This document shows positions 32,732 to 42,343 of a stretch of 46,185 bases of DNA, in pieces. The translations under genes and the position numbers were made by a program. The stretch is from Mesorhizobium sp. (GTDB taxonomy: Bacteria; Pseudomonadota; Alphaproteobacteria; Rhizobiales; Rhizobiaceae), in assembly GCA_004020365.1 (NCBI GenBank), contig SAQR01000050.1, positions 1-46,185 of the forward strand. The letters are read 5' to 3'. Under the pieces are notes generated by a model that saw nothing but the letters and a program-made list of their open reading frames with translations, was not told the DNA's origin and ran no database searches. Position 1 is the stretch's first letter; each line of letters starts with the position of its first letter.

Positions 32732-33982
32732 ATGAGCAACAAGTGGCCCCACCTCGACTACCTCAGTTGGCGCGAGACGTGTTCCGCACTGCACCTATAT
32801 TTGCAGATCGCCGGCAAGTATCGGCTGGCTCATAGCCCGTGGCTCAACCATTCCTGGAACGCGACCTTCTATGTCACCCCTAACGGCCTGACATCCTCGC
32901 CGATCCCCGACGGCCCTGGCATCGAGATCCTGTTCGACCTTCGAGACCACATGGTGATGGGCGCGAGCGGCGACGGCCGCAAGGCGTCTTTTGCGCTCGG
33001 GCCGACCACGGTCGCGGCATTCCACGCCAGTTTCGTCCGGCTGGTTTCCGAACTCGGTGGCACGCCGACCTTCAACGGCCAGCCGAACGAAGTGCCGGAC
33101 CCCGTACCGTTCAACGAGGATCATCGCGAACGGCCCTATGACCGCGACGCCGTTCAACGCTTCCATCACGCGTCGATGGCGGTCGACAGGGTCTTCAAGA
33201 CGTTCCGGACCTCCTTTCTCGGCAAGTCCAGCCCCGTCCACCTGTTCTGGGGCGCTCTCGATCTGGCCGTCACGCGCTTCTCAGGGAAGCGTGCTCCTCT
33301 CCATCCGGGCGGCATTCCGGCATTGCCGGACCACGTGACGCAGGAGGCCTACGACCGCGAGGTCTCCTCGGCAGGCTTCTGGCCGGGCGGCGGCATCGAT
33401 TATCCCGCCTTCTACGCCTACGCCTATCCGACGCCGAACGGCTTTCGAGGCGCATCGATCCGGCCCGATGCGGCGTTCTGGCATGACGGCCTGTCGGAGT
33501 TCATCCTGCCCTACGATGCCGTGCAGTCGGCTGCCGATGGCGACGAAGCACTTCTGGCGTTTCTCGTCTCGACCTACGAGGCCGCCGCCGATCTTGGAGG
33601 ATGGGACCGCGATCTGCTGGAGTGCATGCAAGGGCGGCCGGGTCAGGTGCGGCCGCCACACGCCGAGCTGCCGAAGAAGGCGACTTTATCGACCGATGAA
33701 AAAGTTGAACGGGAGGATGGCGCATCCAAGGGACGCTACCGGATGGTCGTCGATGGCGTCGAAGCCGAGATGACCTATAGCCGCGCCGGCCAGGGACTGA
33801 TCATCATCGACCATACAGAAGTTCCAGCAGCCTTGCGGGGCCGCAAGGTCGGCGAGCAAATGGTGCGCCAGGCGGTCGAGGATGCCCGACGCGAAGGGGT
33901 CAATATCATTCCGCTTTGTCCGTTCGCAAAAGCGCAGATCGACCGTCATCCGGAATGGCAGGACGTGCTGCGCCGGTCATAG
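32732..33982 (+). CDS. DUF5996 protein fused to a GCN5-related acetyltransferase domain
   Basis: The 416-residue protein has two parts. Residues 1 to about 300 form a DUF5996 domain: WPHLDYLSWRETCSALHLYLQIAGKYRLAHSPWLNHSWNATFYVTPNGL at the start and later HLFWGALDLAVTRFSG and DAAFWHDGLSEFILPYDAV. After a short linker with KKATLSTDEKVER comes an acetyltransferase of the YjdJ type (about residues 335-416): AEMTYSRAGQGLIIIDHTEVPAALRGRKVGEQMVRQAVEDARREGVNIIPLCPFAKAQIDRHPEW. ATG 32732 has GGAG at 32719-32722. DUF5996 proteins have no known function; the YjdJ domain binds acetyl-CoA. The two domains normally occur in separate proteins. Confidence 0.85.
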   Translation: MSNKWPHLDYLSWRETCSALHLYLQIAGKYRLAHSPWLNHSWNATFYVTPNGLTSSPIPDGPGIEILFDLRDHMVMGASGDGRKASFALGPTTVAAFHASFVRLVSELGGTPTFNGQPNEVPDPVPFNEDHRERPYDRDAVQRFHHASMAVDRVFKTFRTSFLGKSSPVHLFWGALDLAVTRFSGKRAPLHPGGIPALPDHVTQEAYDREVSSAGFWPGGGIDYPAFYAYAYPTPNGFRGASIRPDAAFWHDGLSEFILPYDAVQSAADGDEALLAFLVSTYEAAADLGGWDRDLLECMQGRPGQVRPPHAELPKKATLSTDEKVEREDGASKGRYRMVVDGVEAEMTYSRAGQGLIIIDHTEVPAALRGRKVGEQMVRQAVEDARREGVNIIPLCPFAKAQIDRHPEWQDVLRRS

Positions 33983-34006
33983 GCTGCCAAAAGCGCTAGT
34001 CCGACC

Positions 34007-34026
34007 CACGCGCATTGCGGCGCGTG
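34007..34026 (+). terminator. Hairpin after the DUF5996 fusion gene
   Basis: CACGCGC (34007-34013) pairs with GCGCGTG (34020-34026) across ATTGCG, 25 bases after the stop of the fusion gene. No T run follows, so it is only a possible terminator. Confidence 0.3.
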
Positions 34027-34142
34027 CTGAACGGCATCTTCTGGGTGCTGCGATCTGGCCTGGATTTTTGCGAATGTCGTTGCCCAAAGCCGCTGCGCTC
34101 TCAGGTCGAACGCCCCGGGGGCCGCCCTTTGGGCGACATGCG

Positions 34143-35174
34143 TTACCGATCTTCGAATCCGGTCAGCACGCCGACGGCGTTGATGCCGATTTCCTCGACG
34201 GCATAGCCGCCTTCCATGACGAACAGCGTCGGCAGGCCGAGCTTGGCGATGCGACGGCCAATCTTGGGATAGTCGGCGCTTTTCAGCTTGAACCTGCTGA
34301 TCGGGTCCTTCTCGAAGGTGTCGACGCCGAGCGAGATGACAACGACCTCGGGAGCGTAAGCTGCAAGTTTTGCGCAGGCGTCCTCCAGCGAAGCATTCCA
34401 GGCATCCCACGCGGTGCCGAACGGCATCGGGTAGTTGACATTGAAGCCTTCGCCGGGCCCAGTGCCGCGCTCGCCGGCGTGGCCCAGGAAGAACGGATAT
34501 TCGGTCATCGGGTCGCCATGCAGGTTCAGCACCTGCACGTCGCCGCGACTGTAGAAGATTTCCTGCGTGCCGTTGCCGTGATGGTAATCGACATCGAGGA
34601 TCGAGACGCGCCTGGCGCCGTGGTCGCGGAACCATTGCGCGGCAACCGCGGCGTTGTTGATGTAGCAATAGCCGCCCATAAAGGCAGCACCGGCATGATG
34701 GCCGGGCGGCCGGCAGAGCGCGAAGGCTGATATCTCGCCGCCCTTGACCAGAGCGGCTGCGGTCAGCGCCACATCATAGGACGACTTGATCGCCCCCCAG
34801 GTGCCTTTGACGAAGGAGGCGCCGCCGTCGAAGGAGTAAAAACCAAGCAGCGCATCGATGGTTTGCGGGCGCACGTCGCCGCGCAGGCCGCGGGTTGGCC
34901 AGGTGAAGGGGAGGGCCGAGCCCGTCCGGCCCGACTCTTCCCAGAGCGGCCATACGGTCGGCAGGAAATCGATGTAGTCGCTGCTATGCACCTGCCTGGC
35001 GGCAGCGAGGTCGTGCGTGTCGGGCGGCAGCACCGGGCCGAGCTTTTCGCTCTCCACCCTCGCCTTGATGAACTCGGCGCGCGAGGGCTTCTCGAAGGCC
35101 GGCACGATGGCCCCCGAAATGAGCTCGAAATTGCCGGCATGACCGGCGTGAAGAGGCGAGAAAACAGTCTTCAT
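34143..35174 (-). CDS. aphA: Acetylpolyamine amidohydrolase (polyamine deacetylase), HDAC fold
   Basis: This zinc enzyme removes acetyl groups from acetylated putrescine, spermidine or cadaverine. Numbering from ATG 35174 (343 residues) gives H159-H160 in RPPGHHAG, zinc ligands D196 and H198 in DVDYHHGNG and D285 in SLGVDTFE, and the transition-state Y324 in EGGYAVEE. These are each one residue beyond the corresponding residues of the Mycoplana ramosa enzyme, which strongly supports both the call and the start; ATG 35222 would add 16 unrelated residues. GGYCYINNAAVAAQW is the usual tunnel segment. It is divergent from the amidohydrolase that precedes potABCD. The substrate assignment is by similarity and context. 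Confidence 0.9.
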   Translation of the reverse strand: MKTVFSPLHAGHAGNFELISGAIVPAFEKPSRAEFIKARVESEKLGPVLPPDTHDLAAARQVHSSDYIDFLPTVWPLWEESGRTGSALPFTWPTRGLRGDVRPQTIDALLGFYSFDGGASFVKGTWGAIKSSYDVALTAAALVKGGEISAFALCRPPGHHAGAAFMGGYCYINNAAVAAQWFRDHGARRVSILDVDYHHGNGTQEIFYSRGDVQVLNLHGDPMTEYPFFLGHAGERGTGPGEGFNVNYPMPFGTAWDAWNASLEDACAKLAAYAPEVVVISLGVDTFEKDPISRFKLKSADYPKIGRRIAKLGLPTLFVMEGGYAVEEIGINAVGVLTGFEDR

Positions 35175-35341
35175 TTTGGCAGCCGGCTCGCTCTTCGGGT
35201 TGTTATCCGTCATTGACGGCATGCTTTGTGGCAGAGAGTTTCAGCGCCGCCAAGAGGCTCTCCCGATCGTCGTTGCGAGTGGCAGCGGCGGCTTGCCAGA
35301 CGCCAAGACTCTGCTAGCCTTAGCTCAAACGGGAGAAAATT

Positions 35342-37009
35342 ATGCCGCCGTCGGCCGATCTGATCGTCGAGAACGCCAGCATATTGACGATGGATCCCGA
35401 TACTCCCCGCGCCGAAGCCATAGCCATCAAGGGCGGCGAAATCATTGCGATCGCAGATCGCGCGACCGTGCTGGAGCACAAGGGACCCGGCACGCGCGTC
35501 ATCGACGCCGGTCGCGGCTCCGTCGTGCCTGGCTTCATCGAAGCGCATATGCATCTTTTCGCCGGCGCGGCCGAGCTCGATCATCTCCAGCTGATGGGCG
35601 TCCACGGTTTCGATGCGCTTTGCGATGCTGTGCGCAACTACGCCGCAAAGCGGCCGGATCTATACGTCCTGCAGGCGCAAGGCGCCGACTACACCATCCT
35701 GTCGGCGACCGAGCGGGTCAGCCGCCATCACCTCGACCGCATCCTGCCGGACCGGCCCTTCGTCATGACGGCGCCCGACCACCACACAATGTGGGCGAAC
35801 ACCAAGGCGCTGGAACTGGCCGGCCTGCTGAGAGGCAAGCGGCTTGGTCCCGGCAATGAGATCGTCATGGGCGACGACGGGTTGGCCGGTGGCGAATTGC
35901 GCGAGGGCGAGGCTTTTGGGCCGCTGATCGCTCTGGCCGGCGAGGAGCGTGTGCTGCTCGGCCTGGCCACCGGCGGCGAGCCGGACCCGAAGCCGACGCC
36001 GGCGGAGCAGGCCTCCGACCGGGCGATCATGCGCCGCGGGCTGGAATGGTGCGCTAGGCACGGCATTACCTCGATCCAGAACATGGACGGCAATCTGCAC
36101 CAGCTCGAGCTCCTGTCCGAGATCGAGGCCGAGGGTGACCTGCTGTGCCGGGTGCAGGTGCCGTTCCACTACAAGAATTTCATGACGCTCGACATGCTCG
36201 ACAAAGCTTCTGTCATGGCTGAGCGCTATGCTGGCGAATGGCTGTCGTCGGGCATGGTCAAGGTGTTTTATGACGGCGTGCTCGATTCTTGGACGGCGGT
36301 GATGGTCGAGCCCTATGCGGATCGTCCGGATTGGCTGGGTGAGCCGCTGTTCACGCCGCAGCAATTCATCGACCTGGCCGTGGCCGTCGACAGGCGCGGG
36401 CTGCAGATGGCGGTGCACTCGATTGGCGACGGCGCCGTGCGCGCCGTGCTCGACGGTTACGAGGCGGCACAGAAACAAAACGGCAGGCGCGACAGCCGGC
36501 ACCGGGTCGAGCATATCGAGGTGGTCACCGCCGCCGACATACCGCGCTTCGCCAAGCTTGGCGTCATTGCCTCGATGCAGCCACCGCATCCGCCGGGCAG
36601 CATGGGCTTGCCGCTGGAACCAACAGTGTCGCGCATCGGGCCTGCCCGCTGGCCGCTGAGCTATGCCTGGCGGACACTGAAGAATGCCGGCGCCCGCGTC
36701 GTCTTCGCCTCCGACTGGCCGGTGTCGCCGATCGATCCGATCCTGGGCATTCAGGCGGCTGTGCTGCGCAAACCATGGGCAGAAGGCGATCCCGACCAGA
36801 GCTTCTCGTTGCATGAATCGCTCGGCGGCTACACGGTGGAAGGCGCCTATGCCGAGTTCATGGAGTATCGCAAGGGCCGGCTCAAGCCAGGTTTTATGGC
36901 CGATCTGGTGGTGCTCTCAGGCGACATCGAGACGACCGCGCCGGAAGCGCTGCATACCGTGCGGCCGGTGACGACGATCTGCGGCGGCAAGATCACCTAC
37001 CAGGCCTGA
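35342..37009 (+). CDS. YtcJ-like metal-dependent amidohydrolase
   Basis: A 555-residue member of the amidohydrolase superfamily (amidohydrolase 3). The metal-site motif is GFIEAHMHLF, near residue 69; later metal and catalytic residues lie in VHSIGDGAVRAVLDGYE, RVEHIEVVT and FASDWPVSP. The N-terminal and C-terminal beta-sandwich parts (ADLIVENASILTMDPDTPRAEAIAIKGG and FMADLVVLSGDIETT) are usual for YtcJ. The enzyme probably hydrolyses an N-acyl or cyclic amide; it is most similar in layout to exoenzyme regulatory AepA-type proteins. ATG 35342 has GGGAG at 35331-35335. Its position ahead of potABCD and divergent from aphA suggests a role in polyamine derivative breakdown; this is inference. 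Confidence 0.87.
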   Translation: MPPSADLIVENASILTMDPDTPRAEAIAIKGGEIIAIADRATVLEHKGPGTRVIDAGRGSVVPGFIEAHMHLFAGAAELDHLQLMGVHGFDALCDAVRNYAAKRPDLYVLQAQGADYTILSATERVSRHHLDRILPDRPFVMTAPDHHTMWANTKALELAGLLRGKRLGPGNEIVMGDDGLAGGELREGEAFGPLIALAGEERVLLGLATGGEPDPKPTPAEQASDRAIMRRGLEWCARHGITSIQNMDGNLHQLELLSEIEAEGDLLCRVQVPFHYKNFMTLDMLDKASVMAERYAGEWLSSGMVKVFYDGVLDSWTAVMVEPYADRPDWLGEPLFTPQQFIDLAVAVDRRGLQMAVHSIGDGAVRAVLDGYEAAQKQNGRRDSRHRVEHIEVVTAADIPRFAKLGVIASMQPPHPPGSMGLPLEPTVSRIGPARWPLSYAWRTLKNAGARVVFASDWPVSPIDPILGIQAAVLRKPWAEGDPDQSFSLHESLGGYTVEGAYAEFMEYRKGRLKPGFMADLVVLSGDIETTAPEALHTVRPVTTICGGKITYQA

Positions 37010-37134
37010 CGGTGGCACGGGAGTTGCGTTCTGGATCGACATTCAGACGTAGGCTTGCCAAGCAATGCGCCGTGTGCTGACAATCGAGTGGGAACTGGAT
37101 CCGCCAGAAGAGCGGACGCAAGAATGGGGTAATC

Positions 37135-38229
37135 GTGCCGGAACAACCGGGTAGAAGTGCAATTGAAGTTCGTGGCGTCCGCAAGGTCTTCGGTAGTGGG
37201 GAGTCACAGGTCGCCGCCCTCGACACGGTTTCGGTGTCGATCCGCGAAAATGAGTTCTTCACGCTGCTTGGTCCGTCCGGCTGCGGGAAGACGACGCTTT
37301 TGCGGCTGATCGCCGGCTTCGATTTCCCGAGCGCCGGCGAGATCCTGCTGCACGGCCAGGACATCGCGCCGCTGCCGCCGTTCAAGCGGCCGGTCAATAC
37401 CGTGTTCCAGAATTATGCGCTGTTCCCGCATATGACGGTCGCCGAGAATATCGGCTTCGGCCTCGAAATGCTCGGCAAGCCCAAGGCCGAAGTGAAGGCG
37501 CGGGTCGCCGATATGCTGAAGCTGGTCAAGATGGAGGCGCTCAGCAACCGCCGCACCAGCCAGATTTCCGGCGGCCAGCAGCAGCGCGTGGCGCTGGCGC
37601 GCGCCCTGGCGCCGCAGCCGAAAGTGCTGCTGCTCGACGAGCCGCTGTCGGCGCTCGACTTCAAGCTGCGCAAGGAGATGCAGATCGAGCTGAAGCGGCT
37701 GCAGCACCAGACCGGCATCACCTTCATCTTCGTCACCCACGACCAGGAAGAAGCGCTGACCATGTCGGACCGCATCGCGGTGATGTCGTCGGGCAAGATC
37801 CTGCAGGTCGGCACGCCATGGGATATCTATGACAAGCCGGCGGAGCGCTTCGTCGCCGACTTCATCGGCGAAACCAATTTCCTGACCGCGGCCATATCCG
37901 GCATGGCCAACGGCAAGGCACGGGCAACGCTCAAATCCGGCGCGACGATCGACGCGACCGTGGCTGAAGGCTTCCAGCCGAAGGACAATGCCACCGTGGT
38001 GGTCAGGCCCGAACATGCCAAGCTGACCAGCGGCAAGGGCGACCTGTCGGGCACGGTCGAAAACATCGTCTATTTCGGCACCGACACGCACATCCATGTT
38101 CGCCTGGACAGCAGCGAGACCTTCACCGTGCGCCAGCAGAACACGCGTAGCGCCGGCTGCGGCTTCGAGCGGGGCGACAAGGTCGGCATTTCGATCGGCA
38201 ACGACGCCGCACAAGTGCTGAGGGATTGA
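37135..38229 (+). CDS. potA: Polyamine ABC transporter ATP-binding protein
   Basis: The ATPase of a spermidine/putrescine-type importer, 364 residues from GTG 37135. Walker A is [11 protein letters not shown], the Q-loop [11 protein letters not shown], the signature [15 protein letters not shown] and Walker [13 protein letters not shown], followed by [15 protein letters not shown]. The C-terminal TOBE domain ([37 protein letters not shown]) is as in PotA. It powers uptake through PotB and PotC. The stop overlaps the PotB start (TGATG). The substrate class follows from PotBCD and their neighbours. Confidence 0.92.
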   Translation: MPEQPGRSAIEVRGVRKVFGSGESQVAALDTVSVSIRENEFFTLLGPSGCGKTTLLRLIAGFDFPSAGEILLHGQDIAPLPPFKRPVNTVFQNYALFPHMTVAENIGFGLEMLGKPKAEVKARVADMLKLVKMEALSNRRTSQISGGQQQRVALARALAPQPKVLLLDEPLSALDFKLRKEMQIELKRLQHQTGITFIFVTHDQEEALTMSDRIAVMSSGKILQVGTPWDIYDKPAERFVADFIGETNFLTAAISGMANGKARATLKSGATIDATVAEGFQPKDNATVVVRPEHAKLTSGKGDLSGTVENIVYFGTDTHIHVRLDSSETFTVRQQNTRSAGCGFERGDKVGISIGNDAAQVLRD

Positions 38230-39149
38230 TGGCGAGCGCGAAACAAGTCGCCAAGCAAGCCGAGCGCCGAGAGATCCGCGATCGCTGGCTGCTGTCGGCA
38301 CCGGCACTGATCATCATCTTTCTCGCCGCGACCGGCCCGCTGCTGATCGTCGTGATCTATTCCTTCCTGACGCCCGGGCCGTATGGCGACGTGGTGTGGA
38401 AATTCTCGACCGATGGCTGGCTGTCGGTGCTGATGCAGCGTGACATCTTCGACGATACGCTGGCCTTCGCCGATGCGCATTTGTCGATCTTCTGGCGCTC
38501 GGCCAAGCTGTCGTTTTTGACAACGATCCTGACGCTGCTGTTTGGCTTCCCGACCGCCTATTTCATCGCCACACGGCCGGCGCGCCAGCGCGACATCTGG
38601 CTGTTCCTGATCACCATCCCGTTCTGGACCAATCTCTTGATCCGCACCTTCGCCATCCAGGAGGTGATCCGCAATGAGGGCATCGTCAACACGGTGCTGA
38701 TCAAGCTCGGCATCATCAGCCAGCCGATCCAGATGATGTTCACCGATTTCGCGCTGATGGTCGGCATGACCTATGTCTATCTGCCGCTGATGGTGCTGCC
38801 GCTCTATGCCAGCATGGAAAAGATCGACTTCCGGCTGGTCGAGGCGGGTTACGACCTCTATGCCAACCGCTTCCAGGTGCTGAGGCGGGTCATCGTCCCG
38901 CTGGTCAAGCCCGGCATCATCGCCGGCTCGATCCTGGTCTTCATCCCGGCGCTGGGCGCCTACGTCACCCCGCGCGTGCTCGGCGGGTCGAAGAATATGA
39001 TGCTCGGCAATTTGATCGAGCTGCAGTTCGGGCAAGGCCGCAACTGGCCGCTCGGCTCGGCACTGTCGCTCTCGCTGATGGCGATCGTGATGGTCGCACT
39101 GCTGTTATACGTCCGCTCCGTCGGGGGCCGGGGTGGCGCGCATGGCTAG
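38229..39149 (+). CDS. potB: Polyamine ABC transporter permease PotB
   Basis: A 306-residue inner-membrane permease with about six helices; the first is ALIIIFLAATGPLLIVVIYSFL. The EAA loop that docks with the ATPase is visible as VEAGYDLYANRFQVLRRVIVPLVKPGIIAG. The sequence GNLIELQFGQGRNWPLGSALSLSLM is typical of PotB. ATG 38229 overlaps the potA stop. It forms the channel with PotC. Confidence 0.92.
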   Translation: MASAKQVAKQAERREIRDRWLLSAPALIIIFLAATGPLLIVVIYSFLTPGPYGDVVWKFSTDGWLSVLMQRDIFDDTLAFADAHLSIFWRSAKLSFLTTILTLLFGFPTAYFIATRPARQRDIWLFLITIPFWTNLLIRTFAIQEVIRNEGIVNTVLIKLGIISQPIQMMFTDFALMVGMTYVYLPLMVLPLYASMEKIDFRLVEAGYDLYANRFQVLRRVIVPLVKPGIIAGSILVFIPALGAYVTPRVLGGSKNMMLGNLIELQFGQGRNWPLGSALSLSLMAIVMVALLLYVRSVGGRGGAHG

Positions 39150-39948
39150 CCGCTTCGACATTCGCCGGCAGACCGGCTTCACCACCATCGCAATGATCTG
39201 CTTCTTCGCGCTGTACCTGCCGATCGTCACGCTTGTCGTCTATGCCTTCAATTCAGGCAATTCGATCGCGATCTGGGAAGGCGTGTCGCTGCGCTGGTTC
39301 TACCAGGCCTGGAACAACAACCAAGTCGTCGATGCCGCCATCCGGTCGCTGCAGATCGCTTTGGTCGCCGCGACCATTGCCACCATCGTCGCCACCATGG
39401 CTGCACTCGCTACGACCCGAACCAAACCTTATCCCGGCCTCGGCTTCAAATATGCCTTCATCAACCAGCCGCTGATGGTGCCGGAGATCGTCACTGCGGT
39501 GGCGCTGCTGATCTTCTTCTCGCGCATCAAGATCTGGACCGGCTATTCGGGGCTGGGCTACCTGATGGCGGCGCATACCGCCTTTTGCATTCCCTTTGCC
39601 TATCTGCCGATCCGGGCACGGCTCGAGAGCATGGATCTGTCGCTGGAGACCGCGGCGGCCGACCTTTACGCGACACCCTGGAAGGCTTTTCGGCGCGTCA
39701 CCTTTCCGCTGCTCTGGCCAGGCATCCTTGCCGGGCTGATGCTGGCCTTCGTCATTTCGCTGGACGACGTCGTCATCACCGAGTTCGTCAAGTCCGGCGG
39801 CCAGGACACGTTGCCGACTTACATGCTCGGCCAGTTCCGGCGCTTTATCACGCCGGAAATCAACGCGATTTCGACGGTGTTCCTGCTGATCTCGATCTTG
39901 ATCGTCACCGTCTTCTTTTTCATCAGCAGGAAAAAGGATCAGGAGTGA
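39142..39948 (+). CDS. potC: Polyamine ABC transporter permease PotC
   Basis: A 268-residue permease with about six helices. The EAA loop is [47 protein letters not shown], which is highly characteristic of PotC (the [10 protein letters not shown] tail). ATG 39142 lies eight bases inside the potB 3' end; GTG 39133 is an alternative. It is the partner of PotB. Confidence 0.93.
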   Translation: MASRFDIRRQTGFTTIAMICFFALYLPIVTLVVYAFNSGNSIAIWEGVSLRWFYQAWNNNQVVDAAIRSLQIALVAATIATIVATMAALATTRTKPYPGLGFKYAFINQPLMVPEIVTAVALLIFFSRIKIWTGYSGLGYLMAAHTAFCIPFAYLPIRARLESMDLSLETAAADLYATPWKAFRRVTFPLLWPGILAGLMLAFVISLDDVVITEFVKSGGQDTLPTYMLGQFRRFITPEINAISTVFLLISILIVTVFFFISRKKDQE

Positions 39949-39961
39949 CAGGAGAGAAACG

Positions 39962-40996
39962 ATGAAGTGGAAACTGACTGCGACGGCACTCAGCGCCGCG
40001 CTGTTCGCCTCGGCGGGTCTCGCCCGCGCCGACGGCGAACTCAACATCTACAATTGGGGCAACTACACCAGCCCCGAGCTCGTCAAGAAATTCGAGGAGA
40101 CATACAATGTCAAGGTGACAGTCACCGACTACGATTCCAACGACACCGCGCTGGCCAAGATCAGGCAGGGCGGCAGCGGCTTCGATGTCGTGGTGCCCTC
40201 GGCGAGCTTCGTGCCGATCTGGATCCAGGAAGGGCTGCTCCTGGAGACAGAGCCGAACAAGATGGAGAACTTCAAGAACATGGATCCGAAATGGGTCGAT
40301 GTTCCCTTCGATCCGGGCCGCAAATACACCGTGCCGTGGCAGTGGGGCACGACCGGCGTCACGGTCAACACCTCGGTCTACAAGGGTGATCCCAACACCT
40401 CGGCCATCTTCATGGACCCGCCGCCGGAACTGGTCGGCAAGGTCAACGTCGTGCCCGAAATGGTCGACGTCATGCATCTCGCCATCAGATATGTCGGCGG
40501 CGAGCCGTGCACCGGCGACAAGGAGGTGCTGAAGAAGGTGCGCGATGCGCTGGTGGCGGCAAAGCCGAAATGGATCTCCATGGACTACGGCACGGTCGAG
40601 AAGTTCGCCAAGGGCGACTTCGCCGCCAGCGTCAACTGGAACGGCCCGTCCTTCCGCTCCCGCCTGCAGAACAAGGACTTCGTCTATGGCTATCCGAAGG
40701 AGGGCTATCCGATTTGGATGGACAATCTCGCGGTGCTGAAGGACGCCAAGAACGTCGAAAACGCCAAGCTGTTCCAGAACTTCGTCATGGATCCAAAGAA
40801 CGCTGCGATGATCTCATCTTTCGCGCGCTACGCCAACGGCATCAAGGGATCGGAAGCCTTCATGCCTGAGGACATGAAAACGGCGCCGGAGGTCAACATC
40901 CCCGCCGAGTTCGCCGACAAGGGCACGTTCATGCTGACCTGCGCGCCCGACGTGCAGGCACTCTACACCAGGATCTGGACCGAACTGCAGAAGTGA
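39962..40996 (+). CDS. potD: Polyamine ABC transporter periplasmic binding protein PotD/PotF-type
   Basis: A 344-residue periplasmic binding protein. The signal peptide [23 protein letters not shown] is followed by the start [22 protein letters not shown], the typical PotD/PotF beginning. Later [15 protein letters not shown] and [34 protein letters not shown] are as in the family, with aromatic and acidic residues lining the site. Whether it prefers putrescine or spermidine cannot be read. It is the last gene of the operon and is followed by a strong terminator. Confidence 0.92.
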   Translation: MKWKLTATALSAALFASAGLARADGELNIYNWGNYTSPELVKKFEETYNVKVTVTDYDSNDTALAKIRQGGSGFDVVVPSASFVPIWIQEGLLLETEPNKMENFKNMDPKWVDVPFDPGRKYTVPWQWGTTGVTVNTSVYKGDPNTSAIFMDPPPELVGKVNVVPEMVDVMHLAIRYVGGEPCTGDKEVLKKVRDALVAAKPKWISMDYGTVEKFAKGDFAASVNWNGPSFRSRLQNKDFVYGYPKEGYPIWMDNLAVLKDAKNVENAKLFQNFVMDPKNAAMISSFARYANGIKGSEAFMPEDMKTAPEVNIPAEFADKGTFMLTCAPDVQALYTRIWTELQK

Positions 40997-41009
40997 TCGC
41001 ATCGTTGAC

Positions 41010-41043
41010 GGACCCGGCGGCGCGCGCCGCCGGGTCCGTTTCA
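41010..41043 (+). terminator. Rho-independent terminator after potD
   Basis: GGACCCGGCGGCG (41010-41022) pairs with CGCCGCCGGGTCC (41025-41037), an almost perfect 13-bp stem, followed by GTTTC. It ends the polyamine transporter operon, 14 bases after the potD stop. Confidence 0.85.
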
Positions 41044-41062
41044 TATTGCCGGGACGCATCTC

Positions 41063-42259
41063 ATGACCTCCTATCGTAACAGTGGACCGGTGCCGCCGAT
41101 CATGCAGGGCTCACCGCCCAGGATGGTGCCGCCGAAGCTCGACTGGGACAGGGGACCCTGGAATCGCTGGGCGTTCCAGCACATCCGCGAAATTGTGCCA
41201 ACCGTCGAGGTCTGGCGCGGCAATGGCCATCGCCGCCGGTTCGAGCGGACCGAGGTCGATCTCGACGCGCTGCCGGTGAGCGACAGCACGGGGCAGCCGG
41301 CGACGCTGGCCGGGCTGCTCGACGAAACCTATACGGATGGGTTCCTCGTGCTCAAGGACGGCAACATCGCCTATGAGCGCTATTGCAACGGCATGACCGA
41401 GCGCACGCTGCATTTGTCGCAGTCGATGGCGAAGTCGATCACGGGCTCGGTGTTCGGCATACTGGCCGGGCGCGGCCTGATCGATCCGGCCTTGCCGGTG
41501 ACGACCTATCTGCCTGAGCTGGAAACTACCGGTTGGGCCGGCGCCAGCGTGCAGCATGTGCTCGACATGACGACGGGGGTGCGCTTTTCCGAGGAATACA
41601 CCGACCGCTATTCCGATATCGGTCAGGTCGATGTCGCCAGCGGCTGGAAACCGGTGCCGCCGGGCAGCGACCCGGCCTTCGAGTGGCCGTCGCATATTTT
41701 TGAATTGATCCTGCGGCTCAAGGAGACAGGCCGGCCGCATGGCGCCGCCTTCGAATATCGTTCGATAGAGACCGACGTGCTCGCCTTCATCATGGAACGG
41801 GTGACCGGCAAACGGCTGGCGCAGCTGGTTTCGGAAGAACTCTGGCAAAAGCTCGGCGCGGATGAAAGCGCCTGCTTCACCGTCGACAGCGCCGGCTACG
41901 CCATCGCCGATGGCGGCTTCAACGCCACGCTGCGCGACTATGGCCGTTTCGGCCAGCTGATCCTCGACAATGGCGGCGGCGTGGTGCCGGCCGACTGGAT
42001 CGAGGCGACGCGCACCGGCAGGCATGGACCGGACTTCAATCCAAGCCTGCCGGAAGGCAGCTACCGAAACCAGTTCTGGATCGAGGATCCGCGCTCGCGG
42101 GCGCTGATGTGCCGGGGCGTGTTCGGGCAGCTGATCCATATCGACTGGAACACGAGAATGGTCGTGGTGAAGCTTTCGAGCTACCCCGATTTCACCAACA
42201 TCGCCTTTTCGGTGGCGACGCTGAAAGCCGTGCACGCGATCGCCGCCGCGTTGGCCTAA
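41063..42259 (+). CDS. SxxK serine hydrolase, beta-lactamase/6-aminohexanoate-dimer hydrolase (NylB) family
   Basis: A 398-residue protein of the class C beta-lactamase fold. The catalytic serine and lysine are S121 and K124 in LSQSMAKS, the SxxK motif; the next conserved region is HVLDMTTGVRFSEEYTDRYSDIG, typical of NylB-type hydrolases, and the YRSIETDVLAFIMERVTG segment carries the Y-x-S motif. It has no clear signal peptide. NylB relatives cleave amide dimers or esters; the substrate here is unknown. It starts 66 bases after the potD stop, beyond the terminator. Confidence 0.88.
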   Translation: MTSYRNSGPVPPIMQGSPPRMVPPKLDWDRGPWNRWAFQHIREIVPTVEVWRGNGHRRRFERTEVDLDALPVSDSTGQPATLAGLLDETYTDGFLVLKDGNIAYERYCNGMTERTLHLSQSMAKSITGSVFGILAGRGLIDPALPVTTYLPELETTGWAGASVQHVLDMTTGVRFSEEYTDRYSDIGQVDVASGWKPVPPGSDPAFEWPSHIFELILRLKETGRPHGAAFEYRSIETDVLAFIMERVTGKRLAQLVSEELWQKLGADESACFTVDSAGYAIADGGFNATLRDYGRFGQLILDNGGGVVPADWIEATRTGRHGPDFNPSLPEGSYRNQFWIEDPRSRALMCRGVFGQLIHIDWNTRMVVVKLSSYPDFTNIAFSVATLKAVHAIAAALA

Positions 42260-42343
42260 GAGAGACCGTTTGGAAACTCTACTCTGGCGGCCATCTGATT
42301 TCGTGACAGCCTCCTACGTTTCTAAAAACCGGAAGGAAAAGCC

